DNA of 48,821 nucleotides from Alteribacillus sp041949975 (GTDB taxonomy: Bacteria; Bacillota; Bacilli; Bacillales; Marinococcaceae): positions 1 to 48,821 of the forward strand of contig NZ_JBHFQG010000029.1 of NCBI RefSeq assembly GCF_041949975.1, given 5' to 3'. The first letter of the stretch is position 1. Each line of letters opens with the position of its first letter. Of the stretch, positions 39,854 through 48,406 are shown piece by piece. A model generated the notes under the pieces. That model did not search any database, was not told where the DNA came from, and worked only from the letters and a program-made list of their open reading frames with translations. The position numbers and the translations under genes were made by a program.

Positions 39854-41200
39854 TTGCTCTATCTGCTCATTTACAGCGCCCTTGTTTTTGCCTATGGAAT
39901 AACCATCTTTTGGGACTCAGGAGTGGTTATGTACCTTACTGGGCTGTTTGCCTTTTTATCTGTTGTGATTTCTTTTCCTAAAGCACAGCGATTGTATAAA
40001 GTGACCGCCTCTATCTTTGTCATCATAGCCTTGATAACTGCTGCTTTTGAAGGAATAGCGGTAGTGCAGTTTCCGTATTACATGACGTCTACCGCGATAT
40101 TAATCATGATTTTTTATGTGCTTCCATTTATCAACAGTGTTATCGTTGTCGGCCGCTATGACCAGAAGGTAAACCGTCTATTAAAAACAAAGATCAGCCA
40201 CCTTGGTCAGCTGTATCAGCGAACGGCGCTTGTAAGCTTTTTGCTAGGTTCGTTTTTAAATATTGGAACGATTCCTCTCGTTGTCAGTGTATTAAAACGC
40301 AATTTGAAAGAGCAGTCCGCTAACCTGGTGAGCCGTTTTATCAGCTCAGCCATGCTTCGAGGCTATGCGCTTTGTCTTGTGTGGACGCCAATGGAAATTC
40401 TTGTAGCCATTTCAATTGATATTACAGGAGTAGGCTATGTAACACTGCTTCCATATTTACTGTTGTTTTCATTAACCCTGCTTCTTATCACTTTTTGGGC
40501 AGGAAAAAGCTATAAAGGCTATACGCTTGAGTCCGTCTCAGGGCAGATTGACATGACAGCCGTTTATAAAAAAATCGCAAGCCTGTCCTTTTTCTTAATT
40601 CTCTTTATCAGCATCATCATTTGGCTGCGGCCGCTGCTTAACCTTTCTTTTTTGGAAACCGTAGGACTTGTGATCATTCCATATTCGTTTTTATGGGCGC
40701 TTGTGATTAAAAGAATCCGTTCCTTTCTCGTATATGGCCTGCGGACATGGCAGGCGCGTACTTCTTCTTTGCAAAACTACGTGGTGCTGTTTTTATCTGT
40801 CGGTTTTTTTATCAGCATTTTAGGAGAATCCAAGCTGATGGGATATTTACAGTATCCGTTTCTGATACTAGAAGGTCTTCCGGTTCTTTTATTCATCGTT
40901 ATACAAATTTTATTTTTAGGTCTTGCGATGGTTGGGTTTCATCCGCTTGTTACCATCAGCCTTGTCGGTGAAATGCTGCAGCCTATATTAGGATCTGTTT
41001 CACCATTAGCCGCAGCGATTGTCCTTATTACTTCGGGACTCTCTACGGTGATGGCCGGTCCGTTTAATATTTCTGTTTCGTTAACGGGGATGCTGCTTCA
41101 CCAGAATCCATACAGGGTTTCTTTATGGAATGTCGGGTTTGCGTTTCTATTTAGCAGCGGCGGAACTTTATTGGCAACGATCATTTTATTATTCCCTTGA
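39854..41200 (+). CDS. Multi-pass membrane protein, putative organic-acid permease (intact paralogue of the 4170-5548 pseudogene)
   Basis: 448 residues from TTG 39854, about 10-12 hydrophobic segments and almost no soluble domain. Conserved-looking motifs shared with the dead copy: YVLPFINSVIVVGRYDQKVNR, GTIPLVVSVLKRN, YALCLVWTPMEIL, GFHPLVTISLVGEM and TVMAGPFNISVSL. I do not recognise a named family with confidence; the two-fold repeat-like layout and G-F-H-P-L loop resemble ion-coupled carboxylate transporters. Its position between the LarA homologue and an aldonate dehydratase argues for sugar-acid or hydroxy-acid transport. The next gene begins 29 bp downstream. Confidence 0.75.
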   Translation: MLYLLIYSALVFAYGITIFWDSGVVMYLTGLFAFLSVVISFPKAQRLYKVTASIFVIIALITAAFEGIAVVQFPYYMTSTAILIMIFYVLPFINSVIVVGRYDQKVNRLLKTKISHLGQLYQRTALVSFLLGSFLNIGTIPLVVSVLKRNLKEQSANLVSRFISSAMLRGYALCLVWTPMEILVAISIDITGVGYVTLLPYLLLFSLTLLLITFWAGKSYKGYTLESVSGQIDMTAVYKKIASLSFFLILFISIIIWLRPLLNLSFLETVGLVIIPYSFLWALVIKRIRSFLVYGLRTWQARTSSLQNYVVLFLSVGFFISILGESKLMGYLQYPFLILEGLPVLLFIVIQILFLGLAMVGFHPLVTISLVGEMLQPILGSVSPLAAAIVLITSGLSTVMAGPFNISVSLTGMLLHQNPYRVSLWNVGFAFLFSSGGTLLATIILLFP

Positions 41201-41228
41201 CCAATATTTCTTAGAAAGGTGTGAAACG

Positions 41229-43442
41229 ATGACGAGACCATTTCCGATGATTGAAAACTCAGTGAATCCGTATCGGGACAATGTGCAAGGAAAGGCCAAT
41301 GAGCCAATTACCGTAGCTGGTCTTCTGGACCGTTCCAAGCAAGTGCTTGGCAACACTTATGAAGGAGATGCCCCGGATTGGACGTTGGATGAAATTTATA
41401 ACCGCCTGGAGAAAAACGCACCGAGAATCGCAATTATCGGCGGTTCTTCTGACCATCCAGCGCATATTATGGATTTTCAAACCTCTTCAAGAGCAGCCAT
41501 ACGTATCTGGCAGAACGGGGGAGTTCCTTTCTATTTCTCGACTCCGGTTATGTGTGACGGGACGGCGCAGAATAACCAGGGTATGAGCTATTCGCTGCAA
41601 AGCCGTAATGCAGTTGCTCAAATGATTGTAAACCAGCTCGAAGCGCACAGCTATCACGGTGCTTTTGTCATTCAAGGATGTGACAAACAGCCGCTAGGGG
41701 TAGTCAGCGGACTTGCTCATCTCGACCGTCTGCGTCAAGAAAGAGGAGAAGCACCGTTTTTCGCTACATTTGCACCTGCTCACGTTTTGGAAGGCGGCAC
41801 CATTCCGGAGCCGCTGGTAAGAGAATTGGGAGAAGTAGCAAAACAGGCGGTAGATCAGGGTTTTGAGGATATTTCAGATGATCTTCATGATGCAATGGCT
41901 TATATTTTGCAGTGTTCTTCTAATACCTCCTTTCAAGGAGTGTTCGAACGTGCTGTAGAACGCGGGATTATTACGAAAGAGGAACACAAATATTTTGAAA
42001 AAGAGCTTGCGGTGAACACTTGTGACGGCTCAGGAGGGGTTTGTGCATTTAACGGGACAGGAAACAGTTCGCGCCACATCGTAGCAGGCTTTGGGCTTGT
42101 TCATCCATCGGTGGAACTATTGACTGCTGCTCCGGAGCAGCATCAAGTAAACGATGCCATTGACAGCCTGGCAGACATGATGAATAAACCTGAATTCGGG
42201 GTGTCTCGTTTAGCCGCTGCCAATATTCGCAATACGATTCGTATTCACAGTGCATCTGGTGGTTCTACTAATCTCATGATGCACATCGTTTCAGCGATGC
42301 TTTTCGGAGGCTACCGCTTCAGCCTGTGGGATTTAGATAAACTTCATCACGAACAAGCCATTCCAGATTTATTTAACTACAGTCTTACCGAAGGACGTGA
42401 CATCTTCCAGCTTGCGATTCAGTGCTGTGACAGCGACAGCCGCGGTATGGAGAGCCTTTTCTATGAGCTCATGGAAAATGGAGTCGATATGGATGTGAAT
42501 GCCCTGACTGTCACAGGACAAACATGGGCAGAGCGTCTCAGTAAGGACCGCGAAGCACTATCAGCGGATAATGTAAAAGATAATCCTATTATTCTATCAA
42601 AGCCACGCCGGGTGTTCAGCGGCGTAGATGTGCTGCAAGGAAATTTCTTTGAAAGTGCCGTTGTGAAAATCAGCGGTATGCCGACTCCGCAGCTTGATCA
42701 GTTTGATAAAAAAGCCGCGATGGTGCTGTACTTTGAAAATGAAGAAGAAGCGAACAAAAATTTATTAAATTCAAACCTGGTTGATGAATTAAGAGATGCA
42801 CGTTCATTTAAAGAAGAGCTTCTCCGTCCGCAGCTCCGGCATAATGAACCAGACTATGACAAAACACTTGATAACGCGGATTACGATACACTGTTTGATT
42901 ATATGGCAGGAAGCGGTGCTCTGAAAATCGCAATTATCATTGCCGGCCAGGGACCGGAAGCGTTTGGAATGCCGGAAATGTTCACACCAATGCAGCACAT
43001 TAATACGAACAGAAAGCTTAAAAAATTAGGCACCATCATCAGCGATGGGCGCTATTCCGGAGTAACCTTTGGAGCCGCAATCGGACATATGACACCAGAA
43101 GCGAAAAACGACGGCGGCATTTTGTATTTGCAAACCGGAGATGTTCTCTATCTCGGCCTTCGGGAAAGAGTGATTGAATTTGTGAAAGCAGATGCGTTTG
43201 TAAAAGGGGAAACCGTTTATTCGTTTGATGGCATTCGAGAAAAACGGGCAGGCCTTGCTGCTGAACGCCTGCAGAGCATTCGCAAGCGTCAGTGCCGCAT
43301 TGCTGCCAGCAATCGCATGGCAGGGCATACCGATGCAGCAAACGGAGTCGTTCCATATTCGGTATGGGAAGAAGCAGAAGATGATTATACTCCAATTTTG
43401 AAAAAAGCGGAGCCAGCATTTAAAACAGCAAGTAAACAATAA
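41229..43442 (+). CDS. IlvD/Edd-family aldonate dehydratase (long form)
   Basis: 737 residues. Fe-S dehydratase motifs: STPVMCDGTAQNNQGM, FVIQGCDKQPLG and VNTCDGSGGVCAFNGTGNSS (the three cysteine-bearing loops), IHSASGGSTNLMMH, LTVTGQTWAE, and GTIISDGRYSGVTFGAAIGHMTPEA with the catalytic Ser region near the C-terminus. Dehydrates a sugar acid to a 2-keto-3-deoxy acid. It is longer than D-xylonate/6-phosphogluconate dehydratases (about 570-655); the excess is partly N-terminal (about 55 residues) and C-terminal. ATG 41229 after GAAAGGTG is preferred over an in-frame ATG at 41130 inside the permease. Pentonate or hexonate specificity is open. Confidence 0.88.
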   Translation: MTRPFPMIENSVNPYRDNVQGKANEPITVAGLLDRSKQVLGNTYEGDAPDWTLDEIYNRLEKNAPRIAIIGGSSDHPAHIMDFQTSSRAAIRIWQNGGVPFYFSTPVMCDGTAQNNQGMSYSLQSRNAVAQMIVNQLEAHSYHGAFVIQGCDKQPLGVVSGLAHLDRLRQERGEAPFFATFAPAHVLEGGTIPEPLVRELGEVAKQAVDQGFEDISDDLHDAMAYILQCSSNTSFQGVFERAVERGIITKEEHKYFEKELAVNTCDGSGGVCAFNGTGNSSRHIVAGFGLVHPSVELLTAAPEQHQVNDAIDSLADMMNKPEFGVSRLAAANIRNTIRIHSASGGSTNLMMHIVSAMLFGGYRFSLWDLDKLHHEQAIPDLFNYSLTEGRDIFQLAIQCCDSDSRGMESLFYELMENGVDMDVNALTVTGQTWAERLSKDREALSADNVKDNPIILSKPRRVFSGVDVLQGNFFESAVVKISGMPTPQLDQFDKKAAMVLYFENEEEANKNLLNSNLVDELRDARSFKEELLRPQLRHNEPDYDKTLDNADYDTLFDYMAGSGALKIAIIIAGQGPEAFGMPEMFTPMQHINTNRKLKKLGTIISDGRYSGVTFGAAIGHMTPEAKNDGGILYLQTGDVLYLGLRERVIEFVKADAFVKGETVYSFDGIREKRAGLAAERLQSIRKRQCRIAASNRMAGHTDAANGVVPYSVWEEAEDDYTPILKKAEPAFKTASKQ

Positions 43443-43471
43443 GATACCTGCAGAATAAGTTAACAGGTAGA

Positions 43472-43730
43472 CTCCTGCGGGAAAAGCAACGGCTGAAGAC
43501 CCCTCCAGGAAGCGCTTTACTCTAAGGAGGCTGAAGCGCTGCCCGCGGCAAAGAAGACACTGCCAGAACGAGCAAAGAGAGTTGCATCAGTAGATGTCGC
43601 ACTTGTGCCCTGAGGGTGAAAGAGAAGTGTATTTTCAACTGAGCCTGTGAACAAACATCAAAGTATAAAAAAAGTTTTAAAGAAAGAAAATGAGCTCTTC
43701 CATAAGGGCTTAAATATAATATACGAGGAG
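43472..43730 (+). repeat. Second copy of the leader repeat, upstream of the U32-like gene
   Basis: Matches 97-286, with an extra block of about 70 bp in the middle (near 43550-43620). Both copies end in GGGCTTAAATATAATATACG just before an AGGAG ribosome site. TATAAT is at 43715-43720. No gene is seen in 43443-43738. Confidence 0.7.
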
Positions 43731-43738
43731 AAATCACT

Positions 43739-44680
43739 ATGGAAAAAACAAGAGATTTTATTGAAAAGTTAGGTTTTGCAAGAGGAGATTTAAATGATCT
43801 GCCCACCTCGTCTAAACGGTTTCCAGATGGGGCCCAGTACCGGGTTGAAATTCCGAGTGTGGAAGGCCCGAATGCGATGAAAGCTGCTGTAGAAACCGGA
43901 AAGCAATATGGCATTGATTTTCACCGTGTTTCACAGGGAAGCGGCATAATGCTGCAAACAGATGAGGAAATTGAGCAGATGGCTGCTATCGGCCGTGAAG
44001 AAAAACTCGAAGTAAGCTTATTTGTCGGCCCGCGCGGCACGTTCGATATTTCACCGATGCAGCGCGCCAGTGCCGGACAGGTAGCCGGCCTTCGTTCTCA
44101 AGGTATTGATCAACTCGTTTACGCGCTAGAAGATGTGAAACGTGCATGCGAGCTTGGCATCCGCGGTATTTTAGTGGCCGATGAAGGGCTTTTGTGGCTT
44201 GTAAATGAAGCAAAAAAAGCTGGAGAACTGCCTCAGGATCTTGTGGTTAAAGTTTCAGTACAAGTAGCACAAGCCAATCCATTTTCCATTAAATTAATGG
44301 AAGATATCGGGGCAGACACGTACAACGTTCCTACAGATTTAACGCTCGCTCGTCTAGCAGCTGTCCGCCAGGCAATTGACATTCCGATTGATATTTATAT
44401 AGAAGCGCCTGATGATATCGGAGGGTTTATCCGGCATTACGATATCCCTGAAATTATTCGGGTGGCAGCACCTGTTTATATTAAATTTGGCCTTCGCAAC
44501 GCACCAAATATTTATCCATCCGGTACGCATCTAGAAGACACAGCTATTAAGCTGACAAAAGAAAGAGTAAGAAGAGCTAAAATCGGGCTTGATTTGTTAA
44601 ATCGTTACGCACCGGATTTAAAAACATCAGAAAAAGGTGCAGCAGGGATTGCGCTTCCAGCTTCCAAAGTAACTCAATAA
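43739..44680 (+). CDS. Uncharacterised TIM-barrel-like protein, possibly U32-peptidase related
   Basis: 313 residues, soluble, not firmly recognised. Alternating strands and helices suggest a TIM barrel: IPSVEGPNAMKAAV, VSLFVGPRGTFDISP, GIRGILVADEGLLWLV, DLVVKVSVQVAQANPFS, GADTYNVPTDLTLARLAAVR, IPIDIYIEAPDDIGGFIRHYD, APVYIKFGLRN. The last segments resemble U32-family (COG0826-like) proteins in my memory, but no peptidase motif is proven. Transcribed from its own promoter inside the leader repeat, after the dehydratase and before the IclR regulator, so it probably serves the sugar-acid pathway, for example as an aldolase-like enzyme. Confidence 0.7.
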   Translation: MEKTRDFIEKLGFARGDLNDLPTSSKRFPDGAQYRVEIPSVEGPNAMKAAVETGKQYGIDFHRVSQGSGIMLQTDEEIEQMAAIGREEKLEVSLFVGPRGTFDISPMQRASAGQVAGLRSQGIDQLVYALEDVKRACELGIRGILVADEGLLWLVNEAKKAGELPQDLVVKVSVQVAQANPFSIKLMEDIGADTYNVPTDLTLARLAAVRQAIDIPIDIYIEAPDDIGGFIRHYDIPEIIRVAAPVYIKFGLRNAPNIYPSGTHLEDTAIKLTKERVRRAKIGLDLLNRYAPDLKTSEKGAAGIALPASKVTQ

Positions 44681-44842
44681 CATATGTAGTAAGTTAAGGG
44701 TAAAATTATATAGTATTATGTGCTATAATATAGAAAACGTCTAAAAAGTAGTTGAACATTCACCATTTGATGGCTCCGTATACCGCCATCTCCCCAAATA
44801 TTCAACTAACTACAAGACAAGACCGAAAAGGGGGGAAGCTTT

Positions 44843-45619
44843 ATGCCCATCATTCAATCTGTTGATCGCGCGCTGAAAATCCTGGATTTGTTTGATGAAT
44901 TCGAAACGGAATTGAAGATTACGGATATAAGCGATCGCATGCTATTGCATAAAAGTACTGTTCACTCTCTTTTGAAAACGCTGCAAAAACATCAATATAT
45001 AGAGCAAAACCCCGAAAATGGAAAATACCGTCTAGGCATGAAGCTGTTTGAACGGGGGAATTTTGTCATTCACAGCCGTGATATCCGCTCTATTGCCAAA
45101 GAGTATTTGTATGATTTGTCAAAAGATACCGGCCAGACCGTTCACCTCGTCATTCAAGATGGGAAAGAAGGCGTTTATATAGACAAGGTAGAAAGTGCTT
45201 CTGCCACTGTTTTATATTCCCGGATCGGACGGAGAATTCCGCTTCATTGCAGCGGTGTCGGAAAAGCCCTCTTAGCTTTTCAGCCGGACCGTGAAATAAA
45301 TAATGTGTTATCCGATTACGAGTTTATTAAAAGAACCGAAAACACAATAACAGACAAACAAGAGTTTCTAGAAGAACTGAATCATATCCGAGAGCAGGGT
45401 TATGCAGAGGACCGGGAAGAAAATGAACCAGGCGTACGCTGTGTAGCTATTCCTGTTCGAGACCATACCGGGGCAGTTGTTGCCGCAATCAGTATTTCTA
45501 CACCTACGATGCGCGTGAGTGAAGAAGACATCCAGCGTTATGTAGCTAAGTTAAAAGAAGCAAGCGCACAGCTTTCTCAAAAATTAGGCTACGGATATCA
45601 AACATTAAAAGGGCATTAA
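44843..45619 (+). CDS. IclR-family transcriptional regulator
   Basis: 258 residues: N-terminal winged HTH (VDRALKILDLFDEF, ITDISDRMLLHKSTVHSLLKTL, about 4-50), then the IclR effector domain (about 75-250; GQTVHLVIQDGKEGVYIDKVES, IPLHCSGVGKALLAF, REQGYAEDREENEPGVRCVAIPV). Many IclR proteins (KdgR types) sense 2-keto-3-deoxy sugar acids. It is the only regulator inside the block using the AATTTTATAATATAAAAC operator, hence the candidate binding partner. Preceded by an AT-rich promoter region with TATAAT (about 44731) and a GTAGTTGAA/TTCAACTA inverted repeat. Confidence 0.92.
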   Translation: MPIIQSVDRALKILDLFDEFETELKITDISDRMLLHKSTVHSLLKTLQKHQYIEQNPENGKYRLGMKLFERGNFVIHSRDIRSIAKEYLYDLSKDTGQTVHLVIQDGKEGVYIDKVESASATVLYSRIGRRIPLHCSGVGKALLAFQPDREINNVLSDYEFIKRTENTITDKQEFLEELNHIREQGYAEDREENEPGVRCVAIPVRDHTGAVVAAISISTPTMRVSEEDIQRYVAKLKEASAQLSQKLGYGYQTLKGH

Positions 45620-45885
45620 ACGACAAAAGTTGAATATATATTAGTAAAAGCAGCGGACATGAGATACGCTATTTTCACGTTTTTGTACCATTTACATGCA
45701 GTTGGGGACAGGGGTTCCGTTATATGCTTAAAATCAGACGAAATAAGGCATTATTTTGGATAATAGCGAATCACGGTCCGCGGGGCTTCTAGACCGCCCT
45801 TATTCTAAAAAATAACGGAATGAGGGTCCGCCCCAGGGTGCGCATTGCACTCAACTTCTCTTTTTTTGTCCATTTATTAAAACCT
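45620..45885. other. Intergenic region before the FAH-family gene
   Basis: No gene. It contains TTCCGTTAT and, inverted, ATAACGGAA (about 45715 and 45812), forming a long-range inverted repeat, and GC-rich sequence (GGTCCGCGGGGC, GGGTCCGCCCC) unlike its surroundings, possibly another decayed dispersed repeat. Confidence 0.4.
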
Positions 45886-45903
45886 AGTTTTATAATATTA
45901 AAC
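45886..45903 (+). promoter_or_regulatory. Sugar-acid operator copy 5, upstream of the FAH-family dehydratase
   Basis: AGTTTTATAATATTAAAC, 26 bp before the start codon. TATAAT at 45891-45896, with TTGTCC at 45866-45871 (19 bp apart) as a possible -35. Confidence 0.65.
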
Positions 45904-45928
45904 TATCAAACTATCAGGGGGTTTCATA

Positions 45929-46831
45929 ATGAGAATTGTCCGTTTTGAAAACGATAACACAACGAAAATTGCTGCTGTAACCGATCAGGAGGAAATTTTT
46001 TCTTTGCCATCTGCAAGTGTACTAAGCTTATTTAATAAAGCAGAACAAAAAGGAGTGTCCGTACTTGCACTCGTCCAGGAGCTTATTAAAGACCAGTCTC
46101 CGCTTTCCGTAAAACTTGAAGAGCTGAATTTACTTGTTCCGCTCGAAGTTTCTGAAGTATGGGCATCTGGTGTTACATATCAAAAAAGCCGTGAAGCAAG
46201 AAACTATGAAGCAACGGATGGAAAGCTCGACAGCCCAGCAACATTTTACGATAAAGTATATGATGCCGAGCGCCCAGAAATTTTCTTTAAATCCACCGGC
46301 CAGCGCCTCATAGGACAAAATGAAGACGTATATTTGCGCACCGATTCCAACTGGCAGATTCCAGAACCGGAGCTTGGACTTGTCATCAGCAGGAAAGGAA
46401 ATGTAATAGGCTACACTGTAGGAAATGACATGAGCTGCCGTGACATTGAAGGAGAAAATCCGCTGTACTTGCCGCAAGCAAAAATTTGGAAGAATTCATG
46501 TTCGGTAGGTCCGGCGATTCGACTTGCAGATACGGTAGATAACCCATATGAATTCCAAATCATCTGCCGGATTTTCCGGGGCGGAGAAAAGGTTTTTGAA
46601 GGGGATGCTTTTGTCAACCAGCTCAAGAGAAAACTTGATGAACTAGTAAATTACTTGGTTAAAGATAACGATGTCTTTGATGGAACAGTTCTTTTAACTG
46701 GAACATGTGTCGTACCCCCAAATGAATTCACGCTTCAAGATAGAGATGACATTGAAATTGAAATCCCTGGTATCGGTACGCTTCGTAATTCTGTGAAGCA
46801 TCCGGCTGAGCAGTCTGTTGCTTCATCTTAA
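45929..46831 (+). CDS. FAH-family 2-keto-3-deoxy-aldonate (pentonate) dehydratase
   Basis: 300 residues of the fumarylacetoacetate hydrolase superfamily, of the subgroup typified by 2-keto-3-deoxy-D-arabinonate/xylonate dehydratases: EVWASGVTYQKSREAR, FYDKVYDAERPEIFFKSTGQR, then metal ligands in WQIPEPELGLVI and NDMSCRDIEGENPLYLPQAK. Would convert 2-keto-3-deoxypentonate to 2-oxoglutarate semialdehyde. The UxaA-type pair and an aldehyde dehydrogenase follow, supporting a Weimberg-like route. GGGGG ribosome site; operator just upstream and a cre inside the 5' coding end. Confidence 0.85.
   Translation: MRIVRFENDNTTKIAAVTDQEEIFSLPSASVLSLFNKAEQKGVSVLALVQELIKDQSPLSVKLEELNLLVPLEVSEVWASGVTYQKSREARNYEATDGKLDSPATFYDKVYDAERPEIFFKSTGQRLIGQNEDVYLRTDSNWQIPEPELGLVISRKGNVIGYTVGNDMSCRDIEGENPLYLPQAKIWKNSCSVGPAIRLADTVDNPYEFQIICRIFRGGEKVFEGDAFVNQLKRKLDELVNYLVKDNDVFDGTVLLTGTCVVPPNEFTLQDRDDIEIEIPGIGTLRNSVKHPAEQSVASS
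45946..45959 (+). promoter_or_regulatory. cre inside the first codons of the FAH-family gene
   Basis: TGAAAACGATAACA matches TGWNANCGNTNWCA completely, at codons 6-11. Intragenic cre sites near the start can block elongation when CcpA is bound. Confidence 0.5.
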
Positions 46832-46843
46832 GGAGGAAAAGAA

Positions 46844-47152
46844 GTGAGTGAAGAACGCTTTCAAACGATGATGATGAAGCCCGAAGATACGGTCGCTGTT
46901 GCACTTGCTGACATTAAAAAAGGGACCACTTTAACGGTTGCCTGTCAGCAGGAACGATTTCAAATTACATTGAAGCACTCCATTGAATTTGGCCATAAAT
47001 TTGCAGTGAAGCCAATGGAGAAAGGAGAGGATGTGCTTAAATACGGTGAAATTATAGGAGTCACAAATCGTTCTATCGAAGTCGGCGAACATGTCCATGT
47101 TCATAATGTCGAAGGAAAACGAGGAAGAGGTGACAGAATTGCCGGAGCTTAA
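46844..47152 (+). CDS. UxaA-type dehydratase small subunit (SAF domain)
   Basis: 102 residues from GTG 46844 with AGGAGG upstream, 12 bp after the previous stop. SAF-domain features: DTVAVALADIKKGT, LKHSIEFGHKFAVKPMEKGEDVLKYGEIIGV, ending EHVHVHNVEGKRGRGD, which matches the N-terminal domain of altronate/galactarate dehydratases. In many such enzymes the domain is fused to the large part; here it is a separate gene overlapping the next one. The HxH near the end may bind the metal. Confidence 0.88.
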   Translation: MSEERFQTMMMKPEDTVAVALADIKKGTTLTVACQQERFQITLKHSIEFGHKFAVKPMEKGEDVLKYGEIIGVTNRSIEVGEHVHVHNVEGKRGRGDRIAGA

Positions 47153-48317
47153 AGAAGGTCAATTTTTAGGATATCGAAGACCTGATGGAAACGTAGGAGT
47201 TCGGAACCATGTGTTAATTCTGCCTACCATTACTTGCGCGGTGCAGGCCGCCAAGCAAATTACAGAGCTTGTCGACGGAACGGTTTCATTTATTCACCAG
47301 CATGGCTGCGCCCAGGTGGGAGAGGACTATGAGCAAACCTTCCGAACGTACGCCGGAATGGGAATGAATCCTAATGTTTACGGTGTCGTGGTACTCGGGC
47401 TCGGTTGTGAAACCCACCAGGCCTGGACGGTGGCTGATGAAATTGCTAAAAAAACAGGGAAACCAGTGGAAACCGTGTCTATTCAAGATCACGGCGGTAC
47501 CCTCACTACAGTTGCTCAAGGAGCAAAAGTGGCTGCCAAAATGGTACAGGACGCTTCTATGGTGCCGCGAGAACCGTGTGATTTGAGTGATTTGATTGTC
47601 GGCACGGAATGCGGCGGTTCAGATGCGTGTTCCGGTTTATCTGCTAACCCGGCAGTAGGAACCGTATCGGATATGCTTGTAGAGCGCGGAGCCACTGCTA
47701 TTTTGGCAGAAACGACGGAGTTAATCGGTGCAGAGCATCTTTTAGCTGAGCGGGCAGCAGATGATCAAGTCGCTAAACGGGTGTATGAAGTAATCGAAGC
47801 AATGGAAAACCGTTCCCTGCAAATGGGTGTAGACATTCGCACGGGCAACCCGAGTCCCGGGAATGTTCGCGGCGGTTTGTCTACGCTGGAAGAAAAGTCT
47901 CTTGGAGCAGCTAATAAGTCTGGAAGCAGTCCGCTTCAAGAGCTGATTAACTATGCAGAGCGTCCTAGCAAAAAAGGCTTAGTATGGATGGATACACCTG
48001 GACACGATATTGAACAGCTGACAGGAATGGTAGCCGGCGGAGCTCAGGTTGTACTTTTTACAACAGGTCGTGGGACGCCGACAGGATCTCCAATCGCACC
48101 CGTTATTAAAATAGCAACCAACACAACCATGTATGAAAGCATGGGAGATAACATGGATGTAAACACTGGGATGATTATTGAAGGAAAAGAAACAGTAGAT
48201 GACGCAGGAGGTCGTATTTTAGAAGAAATCAGACAGGTCAGCTCTGGCAAAAAAACAAAAGCAGAAATCTTAAAGCAGCACGATTTTGGGATCTGGCGCA
48301 TCGGACCAACCTTTTAA
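47139..48317 (+). CDS. UxaA/GarD-family sugar-acid dehydratase large subunit
   Basis: About 392 residues of the altronate/galactarate dehydratase C-terminal family: GYRRPDGNVGVRNHVLILPTITC, HQHGCAQVG, VVVLGLGCET, SDLIVGTECGGSDACSGLSANPAVG, then MDTPGHDIEQLTGMVAGGAQVVLFTTGRGTPTG. Cysteines in these loops probably bind Fe. TTG 47139 is favoured (GAGGTGA 6 bp before), but GTG 47130 or an ATG at 47091 are possible; all overlap the small subunit. Dehydrates an acid sugar such as an altronate, arabonate or lyxonate type; sulfolactate sulfo-lyase shares the fold. Confidence 0.87.
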   Translation: MPELKEGQFLGYRRPDGNVGVRNHVLILPTITCAVQAAKQITELVDGTVSFIHQHGCAQVGEDYEQTFRTYAGMGMNPNVYGVVVLGLGCETHQAWTVADEIAKKTGKPVETVSIQDHGGTLTTVAQGAKVAAKMVQDASMVPREPCDLSDLIVGTECGGSDACSGLSANPAVGTVSDMLVERGATAILAETTELIGAEHLLAERAADDQVAKRVYEVIEAMENRSLQMGVDIRTGNPSPGNVRGGLSTLEEKSLGAANKSGSSPLQELINYAERPSKKGLVWMDTPGHDIEQLTGMVAGGAQVVLFTTGRGTPTGSPIAPVIKIATNTTMYESMGDNMDVNTGMIIEGKETVDDAGGRILEEIRQVSSGKKTKAEILKQHDFGIWRIGPTF

Positions 48318-48406
48318 GTACAGTCAGGGCGGGTGGAGGGAGTACGAAAAGGGATATTTAAACGATCATCTCTATCTTTAATTTTTTCATAGAAAGGAAG
48401 ATGAAA

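Noticed and set aside
43026..43439. Two overlapping minus-strand open frames of 126-137 codons
   Set aside because: Antisense to the IlvD/Edd dehydratase, whose catalytic motifs lie on the plus strand here.
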